From NCBI GenBank assembly GCA_021442155.1, contig CM038214.1, forward strand, positions 49,420,703 to 49,484,702: a stretch of 64,000 bases of DNA, given 5' to 3'. Shown piece after piece: positions 11,401 to 25,430 of this stretch; positions within the stretch are counted from its first letter, which is position 1, and each line of letters begins with the position of its first letter. Below the pieces are notes generated by a model. It saw nothing but the letters and a program-made list of their open reading frames with translations. It was not told the DNA's origin and did no database searches. The stretch is from Cymbidium sinense (lineage: Eukaryota; Streptophyta; Magnoliopsida; Asparagales; Orchidaceae). The position numbers and the translations under genes were made by a program.

Positions 11401-12065
11401 AAAAAAACCTTAAACCTAAACTTAAAAATAGAAAATAAAACCTCAACTTAAAAAATAAAATAAAAATAAAACTAAACAAAAAATTAAACATAGACCTAAA
11501 CCTAAACTTAAAAAATAAACTAATTTAAAAAAAAACTAAACTTAAAATAATAAACCTAAAATAAATAAACTAAACTAAATAAAAATATAAAATAAAATAA
11601 ACTAAAATAAATATAAAATAAACATAAACCTAAAGGTTTACTTAAATTTAAAAGGAAAATGCAAAACCCAAAACCCTAAACCCTAAATCCTTAACCCTCA
11701 ATCCTAAACCCTAAACCTAAAACTAACCCTAAATCTTAAACCATAAACCTACAACCATAAACCCTAAACCCTAAATTCTAAAATCCTAAGCTCCAAACCC
11801 AAAACTTTAAACCCTAAATCCTAAAGCCTAAACCACACATACAACCTAAACCCTAAACCCTAAACCACAAACCACTAAACCTAAACCCTTAAATCATAAA
11901 CACTAAAACCCTAAACCCTAAACCCCAAACCCTCCCTAAACCCTCTAAACCCCAAAACCCTAAAAACCCCTTATAAACACTAAATTCTAAAACTAAACCA
12001 AAAGTGACTAAATAAATTTGAAAATAAACCTAAACCCTAAACCTAATAAACCTAAACCTAAACCC
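8420..12065. repeat. Array 1, higher-order unit 1 (about 4.1 kb with GRP copy 2)
   Basis: CCCTAAA-rich and AAATAAA-rich blocks alternate. Boundary motifs: CTTACATAATTTTT at about 9,527, CGGTTTACTTAATG at about 10,575 and AGGTTTACTTAAATTTA at about 11,634, giving internal spacings near 1.05 kb. The poly(A) of GRP copy 1 to that of copy 2 is 4,080 bases. A GC-richer island at about 9,590-9,830 departs from the heptamer phase (CCCTGG, CCCTAGG, CCACTGGG text). No gene seen. Confidence 0.82.
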
Positions 12066-12499
12066 AATGAATGTGCAGAACCTTGATGACAGGAACATCA
12101 CTATCAACCAGGCTTAGTCTAGATCTAGAGCTACTGGTGGATATGGAGGTGGTGGATGGAGTTGTGGTGGTTATGGAGGCGGGAGGAGCGATGGAGGTTA
12201 TAGCCGTGGTGGTGGTGGAGGGGAAATTGGGGATATGATTGGGGATCCCACTACTCGAGAGGCCAAGGTGTTTCTGATGGGAACTATAGAAATAGAAGAA
12301 TGGTCGATACAATCTGCTGCTTATGGAACTGTGTCTTTACAATAGAGATGACCTATTATCTAAGGTTTTTTATTTGCACTATGCGTGCTCATTTTTTATC
12401 TATGTCGTCGCTTGTGTCTTAAGAAATTGGTGGGTTACTTGATTGATGAAATCAAAAAGAAGAAATATTGAATCTGAATTTGTTCTTGTTAAAAAAAAA
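12066..12499 (+). pseudogene. GRP retropseudogene copy 2
   Basis: Same truncation and structure as copy 1: RRM end DDRNITINQA, stop, SRSRATGGYGGGGWS, GGYGGGRSDGGYSRGGGGG, then a frameshift before the C-terminus. The 3'UTR shares the ATTTGCACTATGCGTGCTCA and TCTATGTCGTCGCTTGTG stretches with the other copies. It ends in A9 (12,491-12,499) and runs into CAAAAACCCC and telomere-like DNA. The minus-strand frame at 12,058-12,312 is a shadow of its Gly codons. It shares its upstream AAAGTGACTAAATAAATT flank with copy 3. Confidence 0.87.
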
Positions 12500-15400
12500 T
12501 CAAAAACCCCAAACACTAACTTAAAACTTGAACCCTAAACCTAAAACATAAACATATACCTTAAACCATAAATCCTAAATCCTAAACCCTAAAAATAAAA
12601 AAAATAAAAGAAACCCTAACCCTAAACCCTAAATGCTAAACATAACACTAAACCCTAAACCCTAACCCTACAACCCTAAACCCTAAACTCTAAACACTAA
12701 ACCTACACCAAACCCTAAACCTTGGACCTTAAACCCTACTGACCCCAACTATATAAACCTAAACCCTCTATACCACACCCTAAACTAAACCCTAAATCCT
12801 ACTAAATAATAACTCCCACAAACCACGGGCACTAATCTTAAACCTAAACCTAAACCCTAAACCTACCACAAACCTAAACTAAACTAAATAAAACCTAAAG
12901 AAAATAAATAAAAGACTGACCTAAATAAACTAATAAAATAATAACCTAAACTAAAACCTAAATCTAAACCTAAACATAAAACCTAAATCTAAACTTAAAA
13001 ATAAAATAAAATAAAAAATAAAAATAAACCTAAAAATAAAAAACCTTTACAAAATAAATACAAATAAAAAATAAAAATAAAATAAACCTAAAAAAATAAA
13101 ATAAAAACTAATAAAAACCTAAACCTAAAAATAAAATAAAAAATAAATAAATAATGAAACCTAAACTTTAAACTTAAGAAAACCTAAAACTAAAATAAAA
13201 TAAACTAAAATAAATAAAACCTAAACCTAAACTTAAATAAAAATAAATAAAATAAAATACACTAAAATAAACCTAAACCTAAACTAATAAATAAAACCTA
13301 AAAATAAACCTAAAATAATAACCTAAAACTTAAACCTACAAAAATAAAATATAAACCTAAACATAAACCTAAAAATAAAAAATAAAACCTAAACTTAAAA
13401 AATAAAATAAAATAAAACTAAATTAAAATATAAAATAAACCAAAATAAACCTAAAAATAAACTAAAATAAATAAATCTAAAAACCTAAAGAAAATAAAAT
13501 AAATTAAATTAAAATAAATAAAATAAACTAAATAAATTAAAAATAACCTAAACTCTTACTTAAATTTTTTTTAAAGACCAAATACTGGATAAAAAAAACC
13601 CTACCCCAAAACTAACCCTAAACCATGAACCCTAAACCTACAACACTACCTCTAATCCCTAAACCATGGACCCTAAATCTTAAAAAACCATAAAACCTAA
13701 CCCTAAACCCTAAAACCCAAAATCTTAAATTAACCCTAAATCATAAACCCTAAACCCTACACTAACCCTAAACCCTAAACCCTAAATGCTTAAAACCCTA
13801 AGCCCTAAAGCCTAATAATTAAACCTAAGCTAAACTCAAAATAAAATAAAATAATTAAAATAAAATAACTAAGATAAAATAAATAATAACCTAAGCTAAA
13901 CTCAAAAAATAAACCTAAGAATAAAAATAAAAATAAAATAACCAAAACTAAAAATTAAATAAAAGCCTAAACCCAAAAAATAAACTTGAAAATAAATAAA
14001 ATAAAAACCAAACTAAATAAAAAACTAAACCTAGAATAAAAATAAAATAAAACTAAACCTAAAATAAAATAAACTAAACGAAAATAATTTAAACCAAAGC
14101 TTAAATCTAAAATAAACTAAACCTAAATCCTAAACCAAAAAAATAATAATAAACAAAAAGTAAACCTAAATCTAAACTAAAAATAAAACCTAAAAATAAA
14201 CCTAAAATAATGACCTAAGACCTAAACTTAAAAGAATAAAACCTAAAGAGAAACTAAATAAAACCTAAAATTAAAATAAATAAAGAAACCTAAACCAAAA
14301 TAAAATGAAAAAATAAAGTAAAATAAAAACATAAACTAAAACCTAATCCTAAAAGAAAAAACAACTAATATAAAATAAAATAAATAAAAACCTAAACTAA
14401 ACTAAAAAAATAAAAACCTAAATAAAATAAAAATAAAACCTAAAATAAAAAATAAACATAAAATAAAAGAAAAAATTAATAAAAACCTAAACCTAAAAAT
14501 AAACCTATAAATAAATAAAAAATAAAACCTAAACCCTAAACTAAAAGAAAACCTGAACTTATAATAACAATATTATGAACCTAAACCCAGATAAACTAAA
14601 CTAAAATAAATAAAACTAAATAAACTAAAGTAAATCTAAACAAATAAACTAAACTTAAATCCTACTAAATAAAATAAAATAAACTAAATGAAAACCTAAA
14701 CCTAAACTAAATAATTAACCCTAAAAATAAACCTAAAAGCTAAGCCCTAAACCTTAAAAGAAAATAAAATAAAAATAAAACTAAACTAAACTAAAAATAA
14801 ATAGAACTAAACCAAAATAAAGAAAAACCTAAAATAAAATAAAATAAACCTAAAATAAAATAATAAAATAAACAAAATAAAAATCTAAACTAAAAAATAA
14901 TCCTTAAAATATAACATAAAAATAAACCACCCTGGCTACCAATCTACCCACTGAGCCACAAACCTAAACCCTACCACATGTGACCCTACTAACCATGACA
15001 CTCCATGACTACCTGACCTAAATCATGATCTCATCCTGACCCACACCTAAATCATGCCCGCCCAGGCTTATCCCTCACTGGGCCCTAAAGCCTGATCTGA
15101 CACCTACCACTAGTTAAGCCCTCCTGACCTGAGCCACTAAACCCTAAACCTAAAGCTGACACTAAATCCTGACCCCAACCACTCCTAGACTAAACAAAAC
15201 TAAACCACAGAGCCTAAACAAAACCTAAATACTAAATTTAAAAAATAAACCTAAAATAAAATAAAATAAAATAATTAATAATTAAAATAAAATAAATACC
15301 TAAACTAAACTAAAAAATAAAATAAACCTATGAATAAACAACCTAAATAAAAAAATAAATAAAAAATATAAATAAAATAAACCTAAAATATAATAAAATA

Positions 15401-16246
15401 AAAACTTAAAACTAAGAAATAAACTTAAATATAAAACCTAGAAATAAATAAAATAAACCCAAACATAAGCTAAAATAAAACCTTAAATAAAATAAACTAA
15501 ATAAAACTAACTAAAATAAACTAACTAAAATAAATAAACTAAACCTAAAATAAAATAAAATCATCCTAAACTAAAAGTAAAATAAATTAAAGTATATACC
15601 TAAACCTAAAAACAAAAAAACTTAAACTAAACTTAATAGAAATAAATCACCAAAAAATAAAATAAAATAAAAAAACAAAAAAAAAAACATAGACTAAACC
15701 TAAACTTAAAAAAAATAAACTAATTTAAAAAAAAACTAAACTTAAAATAATCAACCTAAAATAAATAAACTAAAATAAATAAAAATATAAAATAAAATAA
15801 AATAAAATAAATATAACATAAACATAAACCTAAAGGTTTACTTAAATTTAAAGAAAATGCAAACCCAAAACCCTAAACCCTAAATCCACCATCAATCCTA
15901 AAACTAAATTAACCCTAAATCTACCATAAACCTGCACCCTAAACCCACAACCCTAAACCCTAAAATCCTAAGCTCCAAAGGCCCAAAACCTTAAACCCTA
16001 AATCCTTAAACCAAGCCTTAATCCTACAACTACCACAAACTAAACCTAAAAACCCAAAACAAACCCTAAACCCTTAAATAACATTAAAACCCTAAACCCT
16101 AAACCCTCAATGCTAAACCCCAAAACTTGAACCCTAACCTAAACCCTAAACCTTAAACACCAAATTCTAAAACTAAACCAAAAGTGACTAAATAAATTTG
16201 AAAATAAACCTAAACCCTAAACCTAATAAACCTAAACCTAAACCTA
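12500..16246. repeat. Array 1, higher-order unit 2
   Basis: Diverged tandem relative of unit 1. Boundary motifs near 13,556 and 15,835 stand about 1,060 and 3,340 bases after the GRP poly(A); in unit 1 the corresponding distances are about 1,120 and 3,220. Long stretches align with DNA about 4.1-4.3 kb away, for example the AAGGTTTACTTAAATTTA context at 11,634 and 15,835. Poly(A)-to-poly(A) distance to copy 3 is 4,170. A GC-richer island lies at about 14,930-15,190. No gene seen. Confidence 0.82.
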
Positions 16247-16669
16247 TGGTGAGAACCCGGCAGAACATCATTATCAAGAGCTTAGTCTAGATCTGAAGCT
16301 ACTAGTGGATATGGAGGTGGTGGATGGAGTAGTGGTGGTTATGGAGGTGGGAGGAGCGATGGAGGTTATAGCCGTGGTGGTGGCGGAGGGGAAATCAGGG
16401 ATATGACTGTGGATCCCGCTACTCGAGAGGCCGAGGTGGTTCTGATGGGAATAATAGAAATAGAAGAACGATCAATACAATCTGCTACTTATAGAACTGT
16501 GTCTTTACAATAGAGATGACCTAGTTATCTAGGGTTTTTTATTTGCACTATGTGTGCTCATTTTTTAACTATGTCATCCCTTGTGTCTTAAAGAAATTGG
16601 TGGGTTACTTGATCGATGAAATCAAAATGAAGAAATGTTGAATCTGAATTTGTTCTTGTTAAAAAAAAA
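16247..16669 (+). pseudogene. GRP retropseudogene copy 3
   Basis: Closely related to copy 2: a shortened RRM end (RNIIIK-like), then SGYGGGGWSSGGYGGGRSDGGYSRGGGGG, a frameshift, and the same 3'UTR ending in A9 (16,661-16,669) joined to TTAAAAACCCTAAACCC. The start is degraded by small deletions compared with copies 1 and 2. Its flank on both sides matches copy 2, so it arose by duplication of the composite unit and not by a new insertion. Confidence 0.85.
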
Positions 16670-19600
16670 TTAAAAACCCTAAACCCTAACTTAAAACCAA
16701 CATAAAACATAAACCATATACCCAAAACCAAAAACCCTAAACCCTAAAATAAAATAAAAGAAACCTAAACCTAAATGCTAAAATAACCAAAACACCACAA
16801 CCTACCCTACCCTCCTCTAAAATACTAAACCCCAAACCAATCCCCAGACCTACACTAAACCCTAAACTCTAAAAACTATAGAGCCACAAACCCTAAAGCT
16901 AAACACTAAACCCAAATCCTAAAAACCTTAATCATTCTAAACCCTAAACCCTAAATCCTAAAACCAGCCCTAACCTAAACACCTACACTGAGCCACAAAA
17001 CCTAAAACTAAATAAAAACTTAAAAATAAAATAAATAAAAAGACCTAAACCTAAATAAAACTAATAAAATAATAACCTAAACTAAAACTTAAATCTAAAC
17101 CTAAACATAAAACCTAAATCTAAACTTAAAAATAAAATAAAATAACAAATAAAAATAATCCTAAAAATAAAAAACCAAAATAAAATAAATACAAACAAAA
17201 AATAAAAATAAAATAAACTTAAAAAAATAAAATAAAAACTAAATAAAACTAAACCTAAAAATAAACCTAAAATAAAACAAAAATAAATAATGAAACCTAA
17301 ACTTTAAACTTAAAGAAACAAAACTAAAATAAATAAAATAAAAATAAACTAAAGTAAATAAAACCTAAACCCTAAACTAAATAATATAAATAAACAAAAA
17401 ATAAACCTAAACCTAAACTAAATAAATAAAACCTAAAATAATAACCAAAAACTTAAACCTACAAAAATAAAATATAAACATAAACATAAACCTAAAAATA
17501 AAAAATAAAACCTAAACCTAAAAAATAAAATAAAAATAAAACTAAATTAAAATATAAATAGAAACCAAAACCTATACCTAAAAAATAAACTAAAATAAAT
17601 AAATATAAATAAATAAATAAATAAATTAAATAAATAAACTAAATAAATTAAAATAACTTCATACATTTTTTTTAAAGATACCCTGGACCATATAATACAT
17701 AAACCCTAAAACTAACCCTAAACCATGAACCCTAAAGGTGCACTACTAAACTCTCTAACCTAAACCCTTCCTATCTTACCCACCTTAAAAACCTACCCAA
17801 ATCTCAAATTAACTAAATCATAAACCCTAACCCTGGCTCTACTATGCTCCACAATCCTAAGACCCTAAATCCTAAATCCTAAACCCTAAACTTTAACCTA
17901 AATCCACCCTAAACCCACTACCCTAAACCCTAAATAAAGTAAAACTTACATGAAATTTAAATAAATGGAAAATCAAACTGCCATAAACAAAAAAATAAAA
18001 CTTAAACCTAAAAATAAAATAAAAATAAAATTAAATTAAAATATATAAACATAAACCTAAACTCCTAAATAAAATAAATAAATATAAAACCTAAAGAAAA
18101 TAAATAAAATAAAATAAATAAAAATAAACTAAATAAACTAAAATAACCTAAACCTACAAGCACTTTTTTAAAAAACCATATGCTAGACATAAATCTAACC
18201 CTAAAAAACCCAACCTAACCTAGCTGACCCCAGGCACAACTTTACATAAACCATTGACCCAAATCTTAAAACCATCCCTAAACCCCCCCAAACTAACCTT
18301 TGAATCCTAAACCCTAACCATAACACTAAAACCCTAAATCTTAAATTAACCCTAAATCATAAACCCTAAACCCTAGAAACTCTAAACCCCAAACTAACCC
18401 TAAACCTTAAGCTAACCCTAAACACTAAACCCTAAACTCTAAAGCCTAATCATAAAACCCTAAATCCTAAACCCCAAACTTTAACACTAAATCCTAAACC
18501 CTAAACCTTAAATTATAAAAACCTAAAAACCTAAACTTGAAATAAATAAACCCTTAAAAAATAAACAGAAAAATCAAACCTACATAAAATAAAAAATTTT
18601 AATTAAATTAGAACCTAAACTAAAACCTAAACCTAGACCTATAAGAAAACTAAAATAAAATAACTAAAATAAAATAAATAATAACCTAAACTAAACTAAA
18701 AAAAAAGCTAAGATTAAAAAAAACCTAAAATAAAATTAAATAAAAGCCTAAACCCAAAAAATAAACCTAAAAAATAAATAAAAAAATAAAAACCAAACAC
18801 TAAACTAAAAATAAAAACTAAACCTAGAATAAAAATAAAATAAAACTAAACCTAAACTAAAATAAACTAAACTAAAATAATTTAAACCAAAGCTTAAACC
18901 TAAAATAAACTAAACCTAAATCCTAAACCAAAAAAAAATAATAAACAAAAAGTAAACCTAAACCTAAACTAAAAAATAAAACCTAGAAATAAACCTAAAA
19001 TAAAACCTAAGACCTAAACCCAAACTCTAAAAGAAAACCTAAAGAGAAACTAAATAAAACCTAAAATTAAATAAATAAAGAAACCTAAACCAAAATAAAA
19101 TGAAAATAAATAAAATAAAAAACATAAACTAAAACCTAATCCTAAAAAAGAAAAAATAACTAATATAAAATAAAATAAATAAAAACCTAAACTAAACTAA
19201 AAAAAATAAAACCTAAATAAAATAAAAATAAAACCTAAAATAAAAAATAAACATAAAATAAAAAAAATTAATAAAACCTAAACCTAAAAATAAACCTATA
19301 TAAATAAAAAAATAAAACCTAAACCCTAAACTAAAAAAAAAAACCTAAAATAACAATAATATAACCTAAACCTAAACTAAGATAAACTAAACTAAAATAA
19401 ATAAACTACAATAAACTAAAAGTAAATCTAAACCCAAATAAACTAAACCTAAATCCTAAACTAAATAAAATAAAATAAACTAAATAAAACCTAAACCTAA
19501 ACTAAAAAATTAACCTAAAATAAACCTAAAATGCCCTAAACCTAAAAAAAGAAAATAAAATAAAAATAAAACAAAACTAAAATAAAATAAATAAAAAACC

Positions 19601-22600
19601 TAAACTAAACCAAAATAAAAAAAAAACAAAACCTAAAATAAAAAAATAAAATAAAATAAAATAAAAAAACTAAATAAAACCTAAACCAAAAAATAATCCT
19701 CAAAATAAATACAACATAAAAAAAATAAAAAAATAAAACCTAAACACTAAACTAAAAAAAAAACTAAAACTAAATAACAATAATATAAACCTAAACCTAA
19801 ACTAAGAATAAACTAAACTAAAATAAATAAAACCTAAATCTAAACCTAAATTAAACTAAACCTAAACCTAAACCTAAACTAAATAAAATAAAATAAACTA
19901 AAAATAAACCTAAACCTAAACTAAAAATAATACCTAAAAATAAAACTAAAATAAAAACCTAAAACCTAAACCTAAAAAAACAAAATAAAAACCTAAATCT
20001 AATCATGAAAATAAAAATAAAACCTAAACTTAAAAAATAAAATAAAAATAAAACTAAACTAGAAAATAAACTTAAACTTAAATAATAACTAAAATAAATA
20101 AACTAAACTAAATAAAAATATAAATAAACCTAAATTAAAAAAATAAACTAAAACAAATAAAAAATAAACTAAATAAACTAAATAAACATAAACCTATTAG
20201 TTTACTTTATTTAGAATAAATAAATAAATTTTAAAATTAAAAAATAAATAAAAAATCTAAACCCTAAGCCCTAAACCCTAAACCCAAAATCAAAAACCCA
20301 AAACCCTAAAATCTAAAACCCTAAACCCTGAAACCTAAACCCCAAACTGTAAACCCTAAACTCTAAACCCTAAAATCTTCAACCCTAAACCCTAAACCTT
20401 AAACCCAAAACCCTAAAAACCTAAAAACCTAAACCTAACTTAAATAAAACCTAAAAAAATAAAATAAATAAAAGAACGTAAACTTAAGTAAAATAAAAAA
20501 TAAAATAAAATAAAATAAACTATAAAATAAAACTAAACATAAACTAAACCTAAAAAAAAATAAAATAAATAAAATAAAAAATAAAATAAATAAATAACTA
20601 ATTAAATTATAAAATAAATAAACTAAAAATAAAAATAAAATAAAATAAAATAAAAAATAAAAAAATAAATAAAATAAAATAAATAAAAAACTAAATAAAA
20701 AAACCTAAACCTAAAAATAAAAATAAAATAAAATCAAAATCCTAAACTAAAAATAAAAAATAAACCTAATTAAAAATAAAATAAACAAAATATGATAAAT
20801 GTAAACATAAACTAAAATATATAGAACCTAAACCTAAACATTAAATAAACTAAACCTAAACCCTAAAGTAAATAAAATAAACTAATCTAAAAATAAAACT
20901 AAACCTAAAAAAAAAAAAAAAGAAAACCTAAAAATAACCTTAAAATAATAACCTAAAACCAAAACCTAAAAAAATAAAACAAAAACTTAAACCTAAACCT
21001 AAAATAAAAAAATATAACCTAGACCAAAAAAAAATAAAATAAAAATAAAATTAAACTAAAAATAAACATAAACCTAAGCCATAACCTAAGAAAATAAACT
21101 AAAAAAAATCTAAACTAAAATAAATAAATAAAAAATAAACCTAAAGAAAAATAAAAATAAAAATAAAATAAATAAAATATAAACTAAAAAACCTAAACCT
21201 AAATTTACTAATTTTAAAAAAAATAAACTAAAAAATAAACCCTAAAATAAACTTAAACTAACCCTAAACTAACCCTAAATAAACCTACCTAAACTAAACC
21301 TAAACCCTAACCTAAATAAAACCCTAAACTAAAATAAACCTAAACCATAAACCTAAACCCTAAAACCTAAACTAAACCCTAAATCATAAACCTAACCATA
21401 AAAAATAACCTAAACCCTAAGCTAAATAAACCCTAAACCTAAAATATAAACCTAAACCTAAACCTAAACCTAAACTAAAACCCTAAACCCTAAAAAAACT
21501 CTAAACCTAAAACCCTAAACCTAAAAATAAACTCTAAACCTAAACCCTAAACCTAAACTAAATAAAACCTAAAATCTAAAAAAGTAAATAAACCAAAAAA
21601 TAAAATAAATAAAAAAACCAAAATAAATAAAATAAAATAAATAAAATTAAATAAAAACATAAACTAAACTAAAAATATATAAAATAAACTTAAAATAAAA
21701 ACTATAAAATAAAAACTAAAATAAAATAAATTAAAATAAACCTAAATTAAAATAAATAAAACTAAATAAAACCTAAACCTAAAAAAAAAATAAAATAAAC
21801 AAAAAATAAAACCAAACCCCAAACTAAAAATATAAACTAAACCTAAAATATAAATAAAATATAATAAATAAAATAATCCTAAACCTAAACTAAAATAAAA
21901 TAAACAAAAATAATTAAAACCTAAACCTAAACCAAAAATAAACTAAACCTAAATCCTAAACTAAATAAAATAAAATAAACTAAAAGTAAACCTAAACCTA
22001 AACTAAAAATAAACCTAAAAATAAACCTAAATTAAAACCTAAAACCCTAAACCAAAAACCCAAAAAAAGCTAAAATCCTAAACCAAACTAATAAACCTAA
22101 ACTAAAATAAATAAAAAACCTAAACCAAAAAAAAATAAAATAAAATAAAAATAAACTAAACCTAAACCTAAAATATATAAAATAAATAATAAAACTAAAT
22201 TAAAATAAAATAAATAAAATAAACTAAACTAAAATAAAAAACTTATATAAAATAAAAAACTAAACCTAAAATATAAAAATACCTAAAATAAAATAAAATA
22301 AAAATTAAATAAAAGTATAAACCCACAAAATACACCTACTAATAAATAAAATCCTAAACTAAAAAAAAAACTAAACCTAAAATAATAATAATATAAACCT
22401 AATCCTAAATTAAGATGAACTAAACTAAAATAAATAAAACCAAAACCTAAAATAAACAAACCTAAACCTAATAAACCAAATAAAATAAAATGAACTAAAT
22501 AAACCTAAACCTAAACTAAAAATAATACCTAAAATAAAACTAAAATAAAAAACTAAAACCTAAACCTAAAAAAATAAAAAAATAAAACCTAAACCTAAAC

Positions 22601-25150
22601 CTAAAAAATAAAAAAAATAAAAAATAAAAAAAAATAAAAAGTAAACCTAAACCTAAAAAAATAAACTAAAATAAATAAACCTAAAATAAATAAACTAAAC
22701 TAAATTAAAAATAAAAAACCTAAATAAAAAATAAAAAATAAAATAAAATGAAATAAATAATAAATAAAATAAATAATCATAAACTTATGAGTTTACTTAA
22801 TTTAAAATAAATAAAATAATTTTAAAAAAATAAAAATAAATAAAAATTAAACCCTAAACCTAATAAATCTAAACCCTAAACCCTAAACCTAAACCCCAAA
22901 CCCTAAACTAAACTCTAAATAAACTAAACCCTAAACCTAAATCCCAAACCCTAAACCTTAAATGCTAAACCCTAAAAAACCTAAACCCTAAAACCTAAAC
23001 CTAAACCTAAACAAAACCTAAAAATAAAATAAATAAGAAAACATAAACCTAAATAAAATAAAATAATAAATAAATAAAGCTAAACTAAAACCTAAACCTA
23101 AACTAAAAAAATAAAATAAAAATATAAAAAACTAAAATTAAAATAAAATAAATAAAACCTAAACTAAACTATAAAATAAAATAAACCTAAAAAAATAAAA
23201 AACTAAATAAATAAAATAAACATAAAATAAAAAAAATAAAATAAACCTAAAATAAAATAAAATAAAAAAATAAATAAAACCTAAACCTAAAAAATAAATA
23301 AAAATAAAACCCAAACCTATACTAAAATAAAACTAAACCAAAAAATAAAAAATAAAAAATAAACATAAACCTAACTAAAATAAACTAAAATAAATAAACC
23401 TAAACCTAAACCTAAAATAAAATAAACCCTAAACTAAATAAACTAAAAATAAACCTAAACCTTAACTTAAAAATAAAACCTAAAAATAAACCTAAAATAA
23501 AAACCTAAAACCTAAAATTTAAAATAAAAAATAAAACTAACCTAAAATAAAAATAAAAAACTAAATAAAAAAAATAAAATAAACCTAAAAAAAATAAATT
23601 AAAATAAAAAACTAAACTAAAATAAATAAACTAAAAAAATAAATAACTAATTAAAAAATAAAATAAACCTAAATATAAAATAAAATAAATTAAAAAAATA
23701 AAAAATAAAATATAAACTAAACCTACTAAACTAAATAAACTAAACCCTAACCCTAAAACTAACTAAACCTAAAAAATCCTAAACCTAAACTAAACCTAAA
23801 TGCTAAATAACTAAAACCTAAACCCTAAATCTAAACCCTAATAACCTAACCCTAAACTAAAACCCTAAATATAAACCCTAAATAAACCTAAACCCTAAAA
23901 CCTAAACCTAAAACCTAAACTAAACTAAACCTAACCCTAAATCTAAAACTAAAACCCTAAAACCTAACCTAAACCTAAACTAAACCCTAAACCCTAAACC
24001 CTAAACCCTAAACCCTAAACCCTAAACCTAAACATAAACCCTAAATCCTACAAACCTAAAACCTAAACCTAAACTAAATAAAACCTAACAATAAAATAAA
24101 GAAAAAAAACTTAAACCTAAATAAAATTAAAAAAATAAAATCAAATAAAAACCTAAACTAAAACCTAAACTAAACTTATAAATAAAAAAAAATAAAATAA
24201 ATAAAATAAACTAAATAAAATAAAGAAAACTAAACTAAAAAAAAAAATAAAATAAACCTAAATATAAAAACCTAATAAAATAAAAAACTAAAATAAAATA
24301 AAATAAAAAATAAACCTAAAATAAAATATAGTAAAAAAACCTAAACCTAAAAAAAAAAAACCTAAAATAAACCTAAAAATAAATATAAAATCTAAACCCT
24401 AAACTAAAAAAAAAATAAACCTAAAATATAAACAAAATTAAATAAACATAAACCTAAATTAAAATAAACTAAACTAAAATAAATAAAACCTAAACCTAAA
24501 CTAAAATAAACTAAACCTAAACCTAAACCTAAACTAAATAAAATAAAATAAACTAAAAAATAAACTAAACCTAAACTAAAAATAAACCTAAAATAAACCT
24601 AAAATAAAACCTAAACCTAAATCTAAAAAAATATAAAACCTAAACCTAACCTCAAAATAAAAATAAAACCTAAACCTAAAAAAATAAAATAAAAATAAAA
24701 CTCAACTAAAAAAATAAACTAAACTAAACCTAACCTAAAAAAATAAACTAAAATAAAAAACCTAAACTAAATAAAAAAATAAACCTAAATAAAAATTAAA
24801 AAAAATAAAATAAACTAAAAAAAAATAAAAAATAAACTAAATAAACCTAAACTACCTTTACTTAATTTAAAAAAAATCTAAACCCTAAACTAAAATAAAA
24901 TAAACCCAAAACTAACCCTAAACCTAAACCTAAACCCTAAACACTAAACCTAAAATAAACCTAAACCCTAAACCCTAATCCTAAACCTAAACTAAACCCT
25001 AAACCTAAATAAAACCTAAACCTAAACCTAAACTAAAACCCAAAACCCTAAACCCTAAAATAAACCTAAACCCTAAATAAACTAACCCTAAACCCTAAAC
25101 CCAAAAAAACCTAAATAAAAATAAATAAAAACCATAAACACCAAATACCT
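16670..25150. repeat. Array 1, distal part: diverged telomere-like units
   Basis: 8.5 kb of telomere-like and A-rich DNA with almost no G on this strand. 18,650-19,280 aligns with 13,850-14,470 (shared AATTTAAACCAAAGCTTAAA and CCTAAAGAGAAACTAAATAA contexts), extending the 4.1-4.8 kb periodicity. Boundary motifs sit at about 17,655, 18,150, 20,199, 21,200, 22,789 and 24,856; the first two are only 0.5 kb apart, a local duplication. The longest perfect telomeric run here is six CCCTAAA units at 23,985-24,026. GC-richer islands at about 17,690-17,935 and 18,180-18,340. No gene seen. Confidence 0.82.
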
Positions 25151-25430
25151 AACTAAATCTAAAATAAAATCTGTGGTGGTGGGGATCTAGGTGCTATAAG
25201 GTGGAGCTGGTGGTTATAAGGAGTGAAAGGTTACATGGTGGTAAGGGAGAGATATATGATGATCCGCTAATGAGATAAAAGAGAAATTAAGAATAACCGC
25301 TACTTATGGAACTATGTCTTTAAATAAAGACTACTCTTATACTCTATGTGCTCATTTTAATGTCATCTAAAAAAAATTTGATGAAATCAAAAAAAGAAAT
25401 GTTAATAAATTTCTTCTCTATTTAAAATAA
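25151..25430 (+). pseudogene. GRP retropseudogene copy 4 (highly decayed)
   Basis: Recognisable by GTGGTGGTGGGGATCTAGG and GGAGCTGGTGGTTATAAGG remnants of the Gly-rich tail and by 3'UTR fragments (CGCTACTTATGGAACTATG, CTCTATGTGCTCATTTTAATG, AAAGAAATGTTAA). Compared with copies 1-3 it has lost about 170 bases through many small deletions, and its poly(A) is merged with TTTAAAATAAACCC. Called from order and similarity of fragments. Confidence 0.7.

Noticed and set aside
12500..16669. Independent retroposition of each GRP copy
   Set aside because: Shared 5' truncation point and shared flanking sequence in several copies favour duplication of one insertion.
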